Assembly (NCBI GenBank): GCA_023426575.1
Contig: JAFAAL010000011.1
Coordinates: forward strand, 1-26,613
Reading direction: 5' to 3'
Source: Bacillota bacterium
Lineage (GTDB): Bacteria > Bacillota > Clostridia > Saccharofermentanales > DTU023
Length of the DNA stretch: 26,613 nucleotides
This document shows positions 1-7,004 of this stretch, piece after piece. The first letter of the stretch is position 1. Each line of letters starts with the position of its first letter. The notes beneath the pieces are model-generated. The model was not told the DNA's origin. It worked only from the letters and a program-made list of their open reading frames with translations, and ran no database searches. A program made the position numbers and the translations under genes.

Positions 1-2
1 GG

Positions 3-149
3 CAGGGGAGACCCTATCCCAACGGACAACGCGCGCAAGCGGGGCGTCCCGACCGGGCACGCCGTCCCCAACAGGGCCGAGCCAATGCGCCGAGACCTGT
101 CGAGCAAGAGGTCGAGGTCTATGACGAACTCGATTTGCCAACAGAATAG
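3..149 (+). CDS. C-terminal tail of an unidentified protein (5' end outside window)
   Basis: An open frame enters from the left edge and stops at TAG 147-149, giving 48 residues. The first 30 or so are rich in Arg, Gly, Gln, Pro and Ala (for example RPDRARRPQQGRANAPRP). The end turns acidic and finishes in YDELDLPTE. No catalytic domain is visible. Basic, low-complexity tails like this occur on RNA helicases, DNA translocases, penicillin-binding proteins and other nucleic-acid or envelope proteins, so I do not assign a function. The frame is supported by its lack of stops and by the terminator that follows 40 bases after the stop codon. The neighbouring rplM has its own promoter, so this is the end of a separate transcription unit. 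Confidence 0.5.
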   Translation, partial: QGRPYPNGQRAQAGRPDRARRPQQGRANAPRPVEQEVEVYDELDLPTE

Positions 150-170
150 TGTCTTGTGTAAACGTGAGAT

Positions 171-190
171 AAATAGAGAAAAATAGAGAA
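171..190. repeat. Perfect 10-bp tandem duplication
   Basis: The decamer aaatagagaa occurs twice in direct succession (171-180 and 181-190), just before the terminator stem. The second copy merges into the A-tract that pairs with the terminator T-run. It may be simple slippage; no function is implied. Confidence 0.7.
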
Positions 191-221
191 AAAGCGAGGT
201 CTGATCAGGCCTCGCTTTTTT
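189..221 (+). terminator. Rho-independent terminator before rplM
   Basis: The stem gcgagg (194-199) pairs with cctcgc (210-215). It is extended by A189-193 with T216-220 and closed over a short loop around 202-207, then followed by a T-run to 221. It ends the transcript of the partial upstream gene. The A-tract also lets it work from the other strand. Confidence 0.85.
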
Positions 222-223
222 CG

Positions 224-252
224 TTGACAGCTGGGGGCGCAACTCTTATCAT
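224..252 (+). promoter_or_regulatory. Sigma-A-type promoter of rplM-rpsI
   Basis: A perfect -35 TTGACA (224-229) is followed after exactly 17 bases by TATCAT (247-252), one mismatch from the -10 consensus. It begins right after the upstream terminator. Transcription should start near 259, leaving a leader of about 70 bases. An imperfect hairpin (ggg with a two-base bulge, then ggc, pairing with gcc and ccc, about 276-294) lies in that leader. It could play the part of the autoregulatory L13 leaders known in Bacillota, but I cannot match it to a known fold. Confidence 0.75.
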
Positions 253-329
253 GGGCTTTGCAATTTTTATGGCTAGGGTCGGCTGTTTGGCCCCCTTTCT
301 CATATCTAAGTTAAAGAATGGAGCGAGCA

Positions 330-758
330 ATGAAAACACCGATTCTCAAAGCGTCAGAAATTGAACGCAAGTGGTATCTCGTCGATGCCGAGGGTCAGAC
401 TCTCGGTCGTCTGGCGAGCCAGATCAGCGCTGTCCTCAGGGGCAAGCACAAGCCTGAATTCAGCCCTTTCCAGGATCACGGTGACCACGTCATCGTCATC
501 AATGCCGACAAGATCCAGGTCACGGGTCGCAAGACGGAGCAGAAGGTCTATCGCCATCACTCCACCTATCCCGGTGGCCTCAAGGAGATCCCCTGGAAGG
601 ATATGATGGCCAAGCACCCCGAGCGCATCTTGGAGCGCGCCATCAAGGGGATGCTGCCCAAGAATGCCCTCGGCCGTCAGATGTACAGAAAACTCAAGGT
701 CTACGCTGGCGACAAGCATCCGCACGCCGCTCAGAAGCCTGAAAAGCTCGAATTCTAA
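330..758 (+). CDS. rplM: 50S ribosomal protein L13
   Basis: This is ribosomal protein L13, an early-assembling large-subunit protein that binds 23S rRNA. The 142-residue product has the usual family length and hallmarks: WYLVDAEGQTLGRLAS near the N terminus, LRGKHKPEFSP, the YPGGLKEIPW stretch, RAIKGMLPKNALGRQM and the C-terminal KLKVYAGDKHPHAAQKP. I chose ATG 330 because GGAG at 320-323 sits six bases upstream and the family normally begins just before this point. An in-frame ATG at 318 would add four residues but has no ribosome binding site. It is the first gene of an rplM-rpsI operon with its own strong promoter at 224-252. rpsI follows after 11 bases. Confidence 0.97.
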   Translation: MKTPILKASEIERKWYLVDAEGQTLGRLASQISAVLRGKHKPEFSPFQDHGDHVIVINADKIQVTGRKTEQKVYRHHSTYPGGLKEIPWKDMMAKHPERILERAIKGMLPKNALGRQMYRKLKVYAGDKHPHAAQKPEKLEF

Positions 759-769
759 GGAGAAGATAG

Positions 770-1162
770 ATGAAAGAATTTGCTTACGGCACTGGTCGCC
801 GCAAAGAATCCGTCGCTCGTGTTCGCCTCGTCCATGGGCAGGGCCAGATCGAGATCAACGGCAAAGAATTTGAAGACTACCTCCCCCTCGCCACCCTGCG
901 CTATATCGTCGAGCAGCCGCTCCGCGCCTGTGGCGTCCGTGACAGCTATGACGTCATCGTCAAGGTCCACGGCGGTGGGATCTCCGGTCAGGCGGGCGCA
1001 ATCCGCCACGGTATCGCCAGAGCTCTCGTCGATGACAATCCCGATGAGTTCAAGGCGACCCTGAAGAAGGCGGGCTTCCTGACGCGCGATGCCCGCAAGA
1101 AAGAGCGCAAGAAGCCAGGTCTCCGCAAGGCGCGTAAGGCCGGCCAGTACTCCAAGCGTTAA
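770..1162 (+). CDS. rpsI: 30S ribosomal protein S9
   Basis: This is ribosomal protein S9, whose C-terminal tail reaches the P-site tRNA in the small subunit. The 130-residue product is full length. It begins with the conserved YGTGRRKESVARVRL, contains GGGISGQAGAIRHGIARAL, and ends in the basic tail KKPGLRKARKAGQYSKR with the invariant C-terminal SKR. A good ribosome binding site, aaggagaa, precedes the ATG. It is cotranscribed with rplM, the universal partner gene, and is followed 19 bases later by a rho-independent terminator that closes the operon. Confidence 0.98.
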   Translation: MKEFAYGTGRRKESVARVRLVHGQGQIEINGKEFEDYLPLATLRYIVEQPLRACGVRDSYDVIVKVHGGGISGQAGAIRHGIARALVDDNPDEFKATLKKAGFLTRDARKKERKKPGLRKARKAGQYSKR

Positions 1163-1180
1163 TCTACGCCAAGCTCAAAC

Positions 1181-1208
1181 AGCCTCCGCTCTGGCGGGGG
1201 CTTTTTTT
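1181..1208 (+). terminator. Terminator of rplM-rpsI
   Basis: The nine-base stem agcctccgc (1181-1189) pairs with gcgggggct (1194-1202) with one G-T wobble and a tctg loop. A run of seven T (1202-1208) follows. The next gene, tsaE, has its ribosome binding site only a few bases later, so some read-through probably feeds it. Confidence 0.9.
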
Positions 1209-1220
1209 CAAGGGGGATTC

Positions 1221-1712
1221 GTGGCTTCTTCTTATCAGATTCAATCGTTCTCAGCCGCAGAGACGCGGGCGATTGCAGAGCGTCTGGCCGCTGTGTTGAG
1301 ACCGCCTATCTGTCTCTTGCTCCAGGGCTCTCTCGGCGCTGGGAAGACACAGTTTGCCCAGGGTTTTGCCCGTGGTCTCGGCGTGCGAGAACAGGTCAAT
1401 AGCCCGACCTTTGCGCTTCTTCACCGCTACCCGACGGCGAGTGGACAGGAGCTTTTACACTTTGACCTCTATCGCCTCGATGATCCCTATGTCGAATTTG
1501 AAATGCTCGGCTTCTCGGAGCTCTTGGAGACTGCGGACTACGCCCTGGTCGAGTGGTCCGAGCGGGTCAGCGAGCTCTGGCCAGAAACGGCGCTGATCAT
1601 TCGCCTGATGCCAGGCGAGGAGGAAGGCGAGCGACGCCTGATCATTCCCGAGCGCCTCTACGAGATCTTGGACCCGCTTGAACAGGCAAAATGGCAGGAG
1701 GTCTCCGCCTGA
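1221..1712 (+). CDS. tsaE: tRNA t6A biosynthesis ATPase TsaE
   Basis: TsaE is the ATPase that works with TsaB and TsaD to make N6-threonylcarbamoyladenosine at position 37 of ANN-decoding tRNAs. The 163-residue product shows a Walker A loop (GSLGAGKTQF, about residues 36-45), the family motif SPTFALLHRY, and HFDLYRLDDP, followed by VEWSERV. The frame stays open upstream into rpsI. The start is set at GTG 1221 because agggggatt lies just before it and family members begin at this point; an earlier ATG would put the start inside rpsI. It overlaps tsaB by one base (TGATG), and rimI follows, the standard tsaE-tsaB-rimI operon. tsaD is not in the window. Confidence 0.93.
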   Translation: MASSYQIQSFSAAETRAIAERLAAVLRPPICLLLQGSLGAGKTQFAQGFARGLGVREQVNSPTFALLHRYPTASGQELLHFDLYRLDDPYVEFEMLGFSELLETADYALVEWSERVSELWPETALIIRLMPGEEEGERRLIIPERLYEILDPLEQAKWQEVSA

Positions 1713-2425
1713 TGCTCTGTCTTGCCTTCGAACTCAGCAGCCCTCAGCTCTCCGTGGCGGTCGCCCGCGGTGATCTCCTCTTGTCCCAACTGTCGCGAAG
1801 CGGCCAGCGCCAGCATGCCGAGACGCTCTTTCCCATGATCGAGGAGGCACTCCAGGCTGCGGGTGTCGCTCGCGAGGAGCTTGAGCTGATCGCCGTTGGA
1901 CGCGGGCCTGGCTCTTTTACGGGCATCCGCATGGCGGTGACGGCCGCCAAGATTCTTGCGGCCTTCCTGCCCACCCGTCTGATTGCCGCCTCGAGCCTCG
2001 AGATCATGCATGAGGCATATCGGGAGCAAAATGAGCTCCACCTGCCCTGTCTTGATGCTCGGGGAGGGCGCATCTATGCCGCACTCTACCGCGGGTCCGA
2101 GATCTTATTGCCCGAGGGCAAGTATGAGGCCTCAGAACTCTGGCCCCGTCTGGCTACCTATAGGGAGCCGATCTGGCTTGAGGGGAGCGGTCAGGCTGCG
2201 CTCCTCGCCATGCCGGATGGCGAGGAAAAATTTCGCCTGGGGCGCGAGGGGGATCGTGCGCTAGAGGCGGGGGAACTCTGCCGCCTGGCAGCGCGCCTCG
2301 TCGCCTCTCAAGAATTTACGGATCCCGCCACTCTCGAGGCACAGTACTGCTCTCTGAGTCAGGCGGAGCGCCTGCGTCTTGAAGGCACGAGCTTTGCCCC
2401 ACCGTCAGGGGGGAGGCTTCTCTAG
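1712..2425 (+). CDS. tsaB: tRNA t6A biosynthesis protein TsaB
   Basis: TsaB is a non-catalytic Hsp70/actin-fold paralogue of TsaD and scaffolds the t6A synthase. The 237-residue product has the N-terminal phosphate-1-like strand LAFELSSPQLSVAV, the family signature GRGPGSFTGIRMAVTAAK, and CLDARGGRIYAALY. The start at ATG 1712 overlaps the tsaE stop codon and has AGGAGG at 1696-1701. An in-frame ATG at 1691 would sit on that ribosome binding site and is less likely. The gene ends in a one-base overlap with rimI, so the three genes are probably translationally coupled. Confidence 0.93.
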   Translation: MLCLAFELSSPQLSVAVARGDLLLSQLSRSGQRQHAETLFPMIEEALQAAGVAREELELIAVGRGPGSFTGIRMAVTAAKILAAFLPTRLIAASSLEIMHEAYREQNELHLPCLDARGGRIYAALYRGSEILLPEGKYEASELWPRLATYREPIWLEGSGQAALLAMPDGEEKFRLGREGDRALEAGELCRLAARLVASQEFTDPATLEAQYCSLSQAERLRLEGTSFAPPSGGRLL

Positions 2426-2898
2426 TGGGCAGCCGACGCGTCAGGCCAGCGAGCGAACGCGACCTTGAGCAGATTGTCAGGCTCGAGCATGAGGCCTTTG
2501 CCGTGCCTTGGTCGGAAAAGTCGCTGCGCTATGAGCTTCTCCACAATGACTTGGCCCAGCTCTTTGTCATTGTCGAGGGGGAGGAGGTCTTAGCTTACGC
2601 AGGCTATCATGAGATCATCGATGAGTGTGAGATCACCAATATCTGCGTGGCGCGACGAGCCAGGCAGCAGGGGCTCGGCGAGCAGCTTCTCGGGGCGCTC
2701 TTGGCCGATGCCAGGCAGCGCGGCCTCGTCAGGGCGAGCCTTGAGGTGCGGCCGTCAAATAGCGCGGCACTCGCGCTCTACCGGAAGTTCCACTTCCAAT
2801 GGGTTGGACTGCGGCACGCCTATTATCCCGACAATCGCGAAGATGCCCTGATCCTCGCTGTGAACTTGCAGGGCGAGGCCAGGCGCACTATACTTTAA
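2425..2898 (+). CDS. rimI: GNAT N-acetyltransferase, RimI family
   Basis: This GNAT-fold acetyltransferase of the RimI family acetylates the N-terminal residue of ribosomal protein S18, and often other proteins, using acetyl-CoA. The 157-residue product shows the family pattern: VRPASERDLEQIVRLEHEAF at the start, ITNICVARRARQQGLGEQLL with the acetyl-CoA pyrophosphate-binding Q/RxxGxG/A motif, LEVRPSNSAALALYRKFHF, and a C-terminal YYPDNREDALIL. The start is GTG 2425, overlapping the tsaB TAG, with a purine-rich gggggagg upstream. Its 3' end contains the promoter of the next gene. RimI often sits with tsaB/tsaE, as here. Confidence 0.92.
   Translation: MGSRRVRPASERDLEQIVRLEHEAFAVPWSEKSLRYELLHNDLAQLFVIVEGEEVLAYAGYHEIIDECEITNICVARRARQQGLGEQLLGALLADARQRGLVRASLEVRPSNSAALALYRKFHFQWVGLRHAYYPDNREDALILAVNLQGEARRTIL
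2866..2894 (+). promoter_or_regulatory. Promoter for the HPr-like gene, inside the end of rimI
   Basis: TTGCAG (2866-2871) and TATACT (2889-2894) are separated by exactly 17 bases, with four of six and five of six matches to the consensus. Transcription would start near 2901, giving a leader of about 45 bases before ATG 2946. This makes the HPr-like protein and the uvrC-to-rpoZ run a separate unit from tsaE-tsaB-rimI. Confidence 0.6.
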
Positions 2899-2945
2899 GT
2901 CCATAGTCAACTGTCAAGAGAATGGCCATGTCCTAAGGAGCCCCT

Positions 2946-3197
2946 ATGTACGAAACTGTCGTTTCATTGGAATCAGCACATCATATCGATATGAACTGCC
3001 TCGCGCTCATCATTCAGCGGGTCTCAGAGTACGACGCCACCGTCTACCTCGAGGTGGCGGGTCGCCGTGCCAATGCCAAGAGTCTCCTCGGCCTGATGGC
3101 GCTGCCGATCAATGGCGCCTCGGAAGTGAAAATTCTGGCCGAGGGTCCCGAGGCCAGCGCTGCGGCCGCCGCTGTCTCCAAGCAGATTCAAGAATAG
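2946..3197 (+). CDS. Crh-like HPr-family protein with Asp15 in place of the catalytic His
   Basis: This 83-residue protein has the HPr fold length and register. Counting from the start, residue 46 is Ser within NAKSLLGLMAL, exactly the HPr kinase site and its flanks. Residue 15, which is the EI-phosphorylated His in HPr (IHARPA), is Asp here (HIDMNC), and the partner Arg17 is Asn. It therefore cannot take part in normal PTS phosphotransfer. By analogy with Bacillus Crh, which has Gln15 and Ser46, it is more likely a regulatory protein phosphorylated only on Ser46 and acting with CcpA or other partners. His12 and His13 are nearby but out of register. The ribosome binding site is aaggag (2935-2940). 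It has its own promoter (2866-2894) and lies six bases before uvrC. Whether the host also has a normal HPr or HPr kinase cannot be told from this window. Confidence 0.85.
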   Translation: MYETVVSLESAHHIDMNCLALIIQRVSEYDATVYLEVAGRRANAKSLLGLMALPINGASEVKILAEGPEASAAAAAVSKQIQE

Positions 3198-3203
3198 GTC
3201 TCT

Positions 3204-5084
3204 GTGCCACAGGGAGACTTCGATGCCAGGCTAGATCTTCTCCCGCGTTCCCCCGGGGTCTATTTGATGAAAGACGCGGCGGGAGAGGTCATCTATGTGG
3301 GCAAGGCCAACAATCTGCCCCGTCGCCTTGCCTCTTATTTCAAAGCCAAGCCCCAGGGCACTGCCAAGGTGCTCGCCATGATCTCCAAGATTTCCGACTT
3401 TGAGACCATAACGACGGAGAATGAACTCGAGGCCCTGATCCTCGAGAATGCCCTGATCAAGACTTATCGTCCCCGCTACAACATCCTCCTCCGCGATGAT
3501 AAAGAATATCCCTATATTCGCATTACCCTGCAAGAGGCGTATCCGCGAGTGCTCAAGGCTTTTCGCCAGGGGCCAGACCGCGAGGAGGGGGCGCGCTACT
3601 TTGGCCCTTATCTCGCCTGGGAGCTGAAAGAGGCTCTCAAGGCGATCTATCGCATTTTCCCTCTGAAGACTTGCAGTCGCGTCTTTCCGCGCGACATCGG
3701 CAAGGAGAGGCCCTGTCTCAACTACTACATCAAGCGCTGCATCGCTCCCTGTCGGGGGGATGTGACGGAGGCTCAGTACCGCGCCCTGATCCAGGAGGTC
3801 ATCGACTTCTTGAGTGGCCAGTACAATCATCTGCTCCGCGATCTTGAGGCGCGAATGAAAGAACACGCCGAGCGCTTGGAATTTGAGGAGGCCGCCGAGC
3901 TCAGGGATCGCCGAGATGCGCTCGCGAGGCTGATGGAGCGCCAGAAAATTGATTTTTGCAATGCCGAGGACAGCGATGTCATCGGGATCGCCAGCAATGA
4001 CAGCGATCACTGCCTTCTGCTGATGCGCGTCCGGGAGGGCCGCATTGTCCAAGCCGGTGCCCAGTTTTTTGGCCGGGAGGAGGAAGTGACGGAGCTTTTA
4101 GACTCTTTTATCTCCCAGCACTATCACCGCTCACAGGACTTGCCTCGGCTCGTCCTGATCCCCGAGCCACTGCCTCCGGCACAAGTCGAGATTCTTGAGG
4201 CCTATCTCCGTGAGATGGCGGGTCATCGCATTGAGATCCGCCGCCCCGAGCGCGGGGATAAACTGCGTCTGGTGGAGATGGCCGTGCGCAATGCCGAGGA
4301 GAGCTTGAGACGCCATACTCTGCTCGGGGGGAGCAAGAAGAGCCGCCAGTCGAGTCTTGAGATTCTGGCGGAGCGGCTCGGACTCGCTTCTCCACCCATG
4401 CGCATTGAGGCGATCGACGTCGCCAATCTCGGGGCCAGTCATCGCAGTGCCTCCCTCGTCGTCTTTGCCAAGGGTCAACCTGAGCGACAGGACTATCGGC
4501 ACTTCACGATCAAAAATGATCTCGGTGTCGACGATTATGCGGCTCAGCTCGAGGTGCTGACACGTCGCTTCCAGCATAGTGCAAAGAGTCCCTTCGGACC
4601 CTACCCCGACCTCATCCTCTTAGATGGTGGCAAGGGACATGTCAATAATGCGCTGAGTCTTCTGCAAGAACTCAAAATCACGATACCCGTCGCGGGGATG
4701 GTCAAAGATCAGCGACACCGCACGCGGGGCCTGGTCCTGAGTTCTGGGGAGATCCTCGAACTCAGTACGGCAGGCGAGGGGGAATTGCCAGATGAGAGGG
4801 CGGAGCGACTCGGCCTCCTCAGGCTCTTGACGGCGATTCAAAATGAGGCGCACCGCTTTGCCAATCGTCTCTTGAAGAAGCAGCACCGTGAGAAGAGTTT
4901 TCGCTACAGCCTCGAGGAGATACCAGGCGTCGGTCCCGCCAGGCGCCAGGCCCTCTTGAAGAAGTTCCACTCCCTAGCCCAGATGGCAGAGGCCAGCCTC
5001 ACCGACTTGGAAGCGACTCCGGGCCTGCCGCGCGAGGTCGCTTTGGCGGTCTATCGACATTTCCACGGGGAGGAGAAGTCATGA
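3204..5084 (+). CDS. uvrC: UvrABC excinuclease subunit C
   Basis: UvrC makes both incisions around bulky DNA lesions in nucleotide excision repair. The 626-residue product has the full architecture. A GIY-YIG nuclease domain (PGVY at 17-20, YVGKA at 31-35) makes the 3' cut. Four Cys (157, 171, 179, 183) match the iron-sulfur ligands reported in UvrC. A UVR motif (about 213-248) binds UvrB. An RNase H-like domain with LILLDGGKGH makes the 5' cut, and a terminal helix-hairpin-helix (EEIPGVGPARRQALLKKF) binds DNA. The start is GTG 3204 with only a weak site (agg at 3196-3198), suggesting modest or coupled translation from the gene six bases upstream. It overlaps the next gene by four bases (ATGA). 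Confidence 0.97.
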   Translation: MPQGDFDARLDLLPRSPGVYLMKDAAGEVIYVGKANNLPRRLASYFKAKPQGTAKVLAMISKISDFETITTENELEALILENALIKTYRPRYNILLRDDKEYPYIRITLQEAYPRVLKAFRQGPDREEGARYFGPYLAWELKEALKAIYRIFPLKTCSRVFPRDIGKERPCLNYYIKRCIAPCRGDVTEAQYRALIQEVIDFLSGQYNHLLRDLEARMKEHAERLEFEEAAELRDRRDALARLMERQKIDFCNAEDSDVIGIASNDSDHCLLLMRVREGRIVQAGAQFFGREEEVTELLDSFISQHYHRSQDLPRLVLIPEPLPPAQVEILEAYLREMAGHRIEIRRPERGDKLRLVEMAVRNAEESLRRHTLLGGSKKSRQSSLEILAERLGLASPPMRIEAIDVANLGASHRSASLVVFAKGQPERQDYRHFTIKNDLGVDDYAAQLEVLTRRFQHSAKSPFGPYPDLILLDGGKGHVNNALSLLQELKITIPVAGMVKDQRHRTRGLVLSSGEILELSTAGEGELPDERAERLGLLRLLTAIQNEAHRFANRLLKKQHREKSFRYSLEEIPGVGPARRQALLKKFHSLAQMAEASLTDLEATPGLPREVALAVYRHFHGEEKS

Positions 5085-5845
5085 GCCTCTGGGTGATCGC
5101 GGATACACATCTTGGCTTCGCCATCGATAAGAGTATGGACATCTTTGGGCCGCGCTGGGCCGATCACAGCGCGCGCCTTGCGACTGCCTGGCGTCAAAAG
5201 GTCAGGGAGGAGGACACCGTCCTGATTCCTGGAGATATCTCCTGGGCACTCAAGCTCTCCGAGGCCCAGGCGGACCTCGCCTTCCTCGATGCCCTGCCAG
5301 GGCAGAAAATTCTCCTCCGCGGCAATCATGACTTCTGGTGGCAGAGCCGCAGCAAGATTGAATCGAGCTTTTCCGAATGGGGCCTCAGCAGCCTGCGCCT
5401 CCTACAAAATGACGCCATCTTCCTGCCGGCTGAGGAGAGCATCATCTGTGGCTCCAGACTCTGGCTCCTGCCTTCAGATCCCAAGGCTCAAGCCCAGGAC
5501 AAGAAGATTTTTCAGCGAGAGCTCTCGCGCCTCGATCTCTCGCTCCAGGTGGCTCAGCGCCTGAGAGAGCAAGTGGCCCAAGAGGGTCTGTCCCCTCGCC
5601 TGATCGCCATCTTGCACTATCCCCCCTTCGCTCCCGACCTCATACCCCGTGAGGTCTCCCAGCGCCTCGAGGCGGCCGCTGTCGAGCGCGCCTACTTCGG
5701 CCATATTCATCAAGTCAAGTCCCCCTACCGTGGCGTCGAGAGGAAGATAGGGCAGGTCTTCTACAGCCTGATTGCTGCAGATCAGATTGATTTTTGCCCT
5801 CACCTCATCCCCCCGAGGACAAGAGAGGAGTCCATATGTCAGTGA
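5081..5845 (+). CDS. Calcineurin-like metallophosphoesterase (COG1768-type)
   Basis: A 254-residue cytoplasmic metallophosphoesterase. All metal-binding motifs are present: DTH (Asp8, His10), GD (Asp52), GNHD (Asn82, His83), His179 in LHYPP, and GHIH (His208, His210). The fold is that of predicted phosphohydrolases common in Bacillota; the true substrate is unknown to me and could be a nucleotide or a phosphodiester. There is no signal peptide. The ATG overlaps the uvrC stop by four bases, and the 3' end overlaps yicC by ten bases, so it belongs to the uvrC-yicC-remA-gmk-rpoZ run. That placement suggests a nucleic-acid or nucleotide job, but this is inference. Confidence 0.88.
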   Translation: MSLWVIADTHLGFAIDKSMDIFGPRWADHSARLATAWRQKVREEDTVLIPGDISWALKLSEAQADLAFLDALPGQKILLRGNHDFWWQSRSKIESSFSEWGLSSLRLLQNDAIFLPAEESIICGSRLWLLPSDPKAQAQDKKIFQRELSRLDLSLQVAQRLREQVAQEGLSPRLIAILHYPPFAPDLIPREVSQRLEAAAVERAYFGHIHQVKSPYRGVERKIGQVFYSLIAADQIDFCPHLIPPRTREESICQ

Positions 5846-6744
5846 TTTATTCGATGACGGGCTATGCCCGCGAGATGAAGAGCAATGAGATGGGCAGCGT
5901 CAGCATGGAGCTGCGCTCTGTCAACCACCGCTATCACGAGCTCTTCTGCCGCCTCCCTCAAGAGCTGAGCTTTCTTGAGACAGAACTGCGGCTGCGGCTC
6001 AAGTCAGAGATTGCGCGCGGCAAGTTAGAACTGCGAGTGAATTGGACGGAGTCTCCTGAGACCGTTCAGGGCCCTCATCTGGATCTGGGCAAGCTGAGAG
6101 CCTATCGGCGGGCCTATGAGCAACTGGCAGAGGCCCTCGACCTCAGGACGGAGCCAGAGATTAACGATTTCTGGGACTTGCCAGATCTTCTGACGAGTGA
6201 GAGCGCAGCTGCAGGAGTGGATGTGCAGCGAGAGGAGGCCCTGCGGGCACTCTGTCTGGACTGCCTCGACGGCGTTCTCAGCTCCTTTCAGGCCGCCCGG
6301 GCGAGGGAAGGGGAGGTTCTAAGAGCTGATCTGCTCGCCCATCTCGACAGCCTCTCTCGACTCTGGCAGGAAATGAGCGACCTGGCGCCGAGCAGCATCG
6401 ACCTCTTCCGCCAGAGACTCCTGGAGCGCTTGGAGACTCTCCTCGCTGTAGAGCGACCTGAGTACTATCCCGAGGAGCGCATCGCCTCTGAAATAGCCAT
6501 CATGGCCGACAAGCTGGCGATTGACGAGGAACTCGTGCGACTCGGGGCCCACTTCCAGGCCATGCGCGAGAAGCTTCAGACGGGGGGCAGTGTGGGCAAG
6601 CCAATGGACTTTTTGGTGCAGGAGATGAATCGAGAGATCAATACCATTGCCAGCAAAGCCAACCATCTGAAGCTGACTCAAATCTGCCTCGAGATGAAGA
6701 ATCTGGTTGAGAAAATTCGCGAACAACTGCAGAATATAGAGTAA
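5836..6744 (+). CDS. yicC: YicC/YloC-family endoribonuclease
   Basis: A 302-residue member of the YicC/YloC family, now regarded as an endoribonuclease family that takes part in RNA turnover. The N terminus has the signature YSMTGYAR followed by LRSVNHRYHELFCRLP. The C-terminal domain of unknown function (DUF1732) ends with EMNREINTIASKANHLKLTQ and a Glu-rich helix. I chose ATG 5836 because gagaggag lies just upstream and the family begins with this motif; an in-frame start at 5794 would lie well inside the preceding gene. The order yicC-remA-gmk-rpoZ is widely conserved in Clostridia. Confidence 0.93.
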   Translation: MSVIYSMTGYAREMKSNEMGSVSMELRSVNHRYHELFCRLPQELSFLETELRLRLKSEIARGKLELRVNWTESPETVQGPHLDLGKLRAYRRAYEQLAEALDLRTEPEINDFWDLPDLLTSESAAAGVDVQREEALRALCLDCLDGVLSSFQAARAREGEVLRADLLAHLDSLSRLWQEMSDLAPSSIDLFRQRLLERLETLLAVERPEYYPEERIASEIAIMADKLAIDEELVRLGAHFQAMREKLQTGGSVGKPMDFLVQEMNREINTIASKANHLKLTQICLEMKNLVEKIREQLQNIE

Positions 6745-6756
6745 TGGAGGCGTGAG

Positions 6757-6993
6757 ATGACCGCATTTTTAGACATTGGTGAGACGGGCCTCATCGCGAC
6801 AGCCCGTCTGATTGCCCTCGTGGCTCCCGACTCGGCCCCGGTGAAGCGACTGATTCAGGAGGCGCGTGAGCGCGGGGTCCTGATCGACTGCTCGCGCGGC
6901 AAGAAGACGCGCTCAGTGCTGATCATGGACAGCGACCACGTCATCCTCTCGGCCCTCGAGCCCGAGGCGATCAGTGAGAATCTCAGACGATAG
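6757..6993 (+). CDS. remA: RemA-family DNA-binding regulator (DUF370)
   Basis: A 78-residue protein of the DUF370/RemA family. In Bacillus subtilis RemA is a ring-forming DNA-binding protein that activates biofilm matrix and osmoprotection genes. Family hallmarks here are the N-terminal FLDIGETGLI, the central APDSAPVKRLIQEARERG, and LIDCSRGKKTRSVLIMDSDHVILSAL. The ribosome binding site is tggagg, and the gene follows yicC by 12 bases. In Clostridia this gene is almost always between yicC and gmk, so its conserved role may be wider than biofilm control. The regulatory targets in this organism cannot be read from the window. Confidence 0.92.
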   Translation: MTAFLDIGETGLIATARLIALVAPDSAPVKRLIQEARERGVLIDCSRGKKTRSVLIMDSDHVILSALEPEAISENLRR

Positions 6994-7004
6994 GAGAGCT
7001 GACT

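Noticed and set aside
2946..3197. Ordinary PTS phosphocarrier HPr
   Set aside because: The required His15 and Arg17 are Asp and Asn when aligned through the intact Ser46 region.
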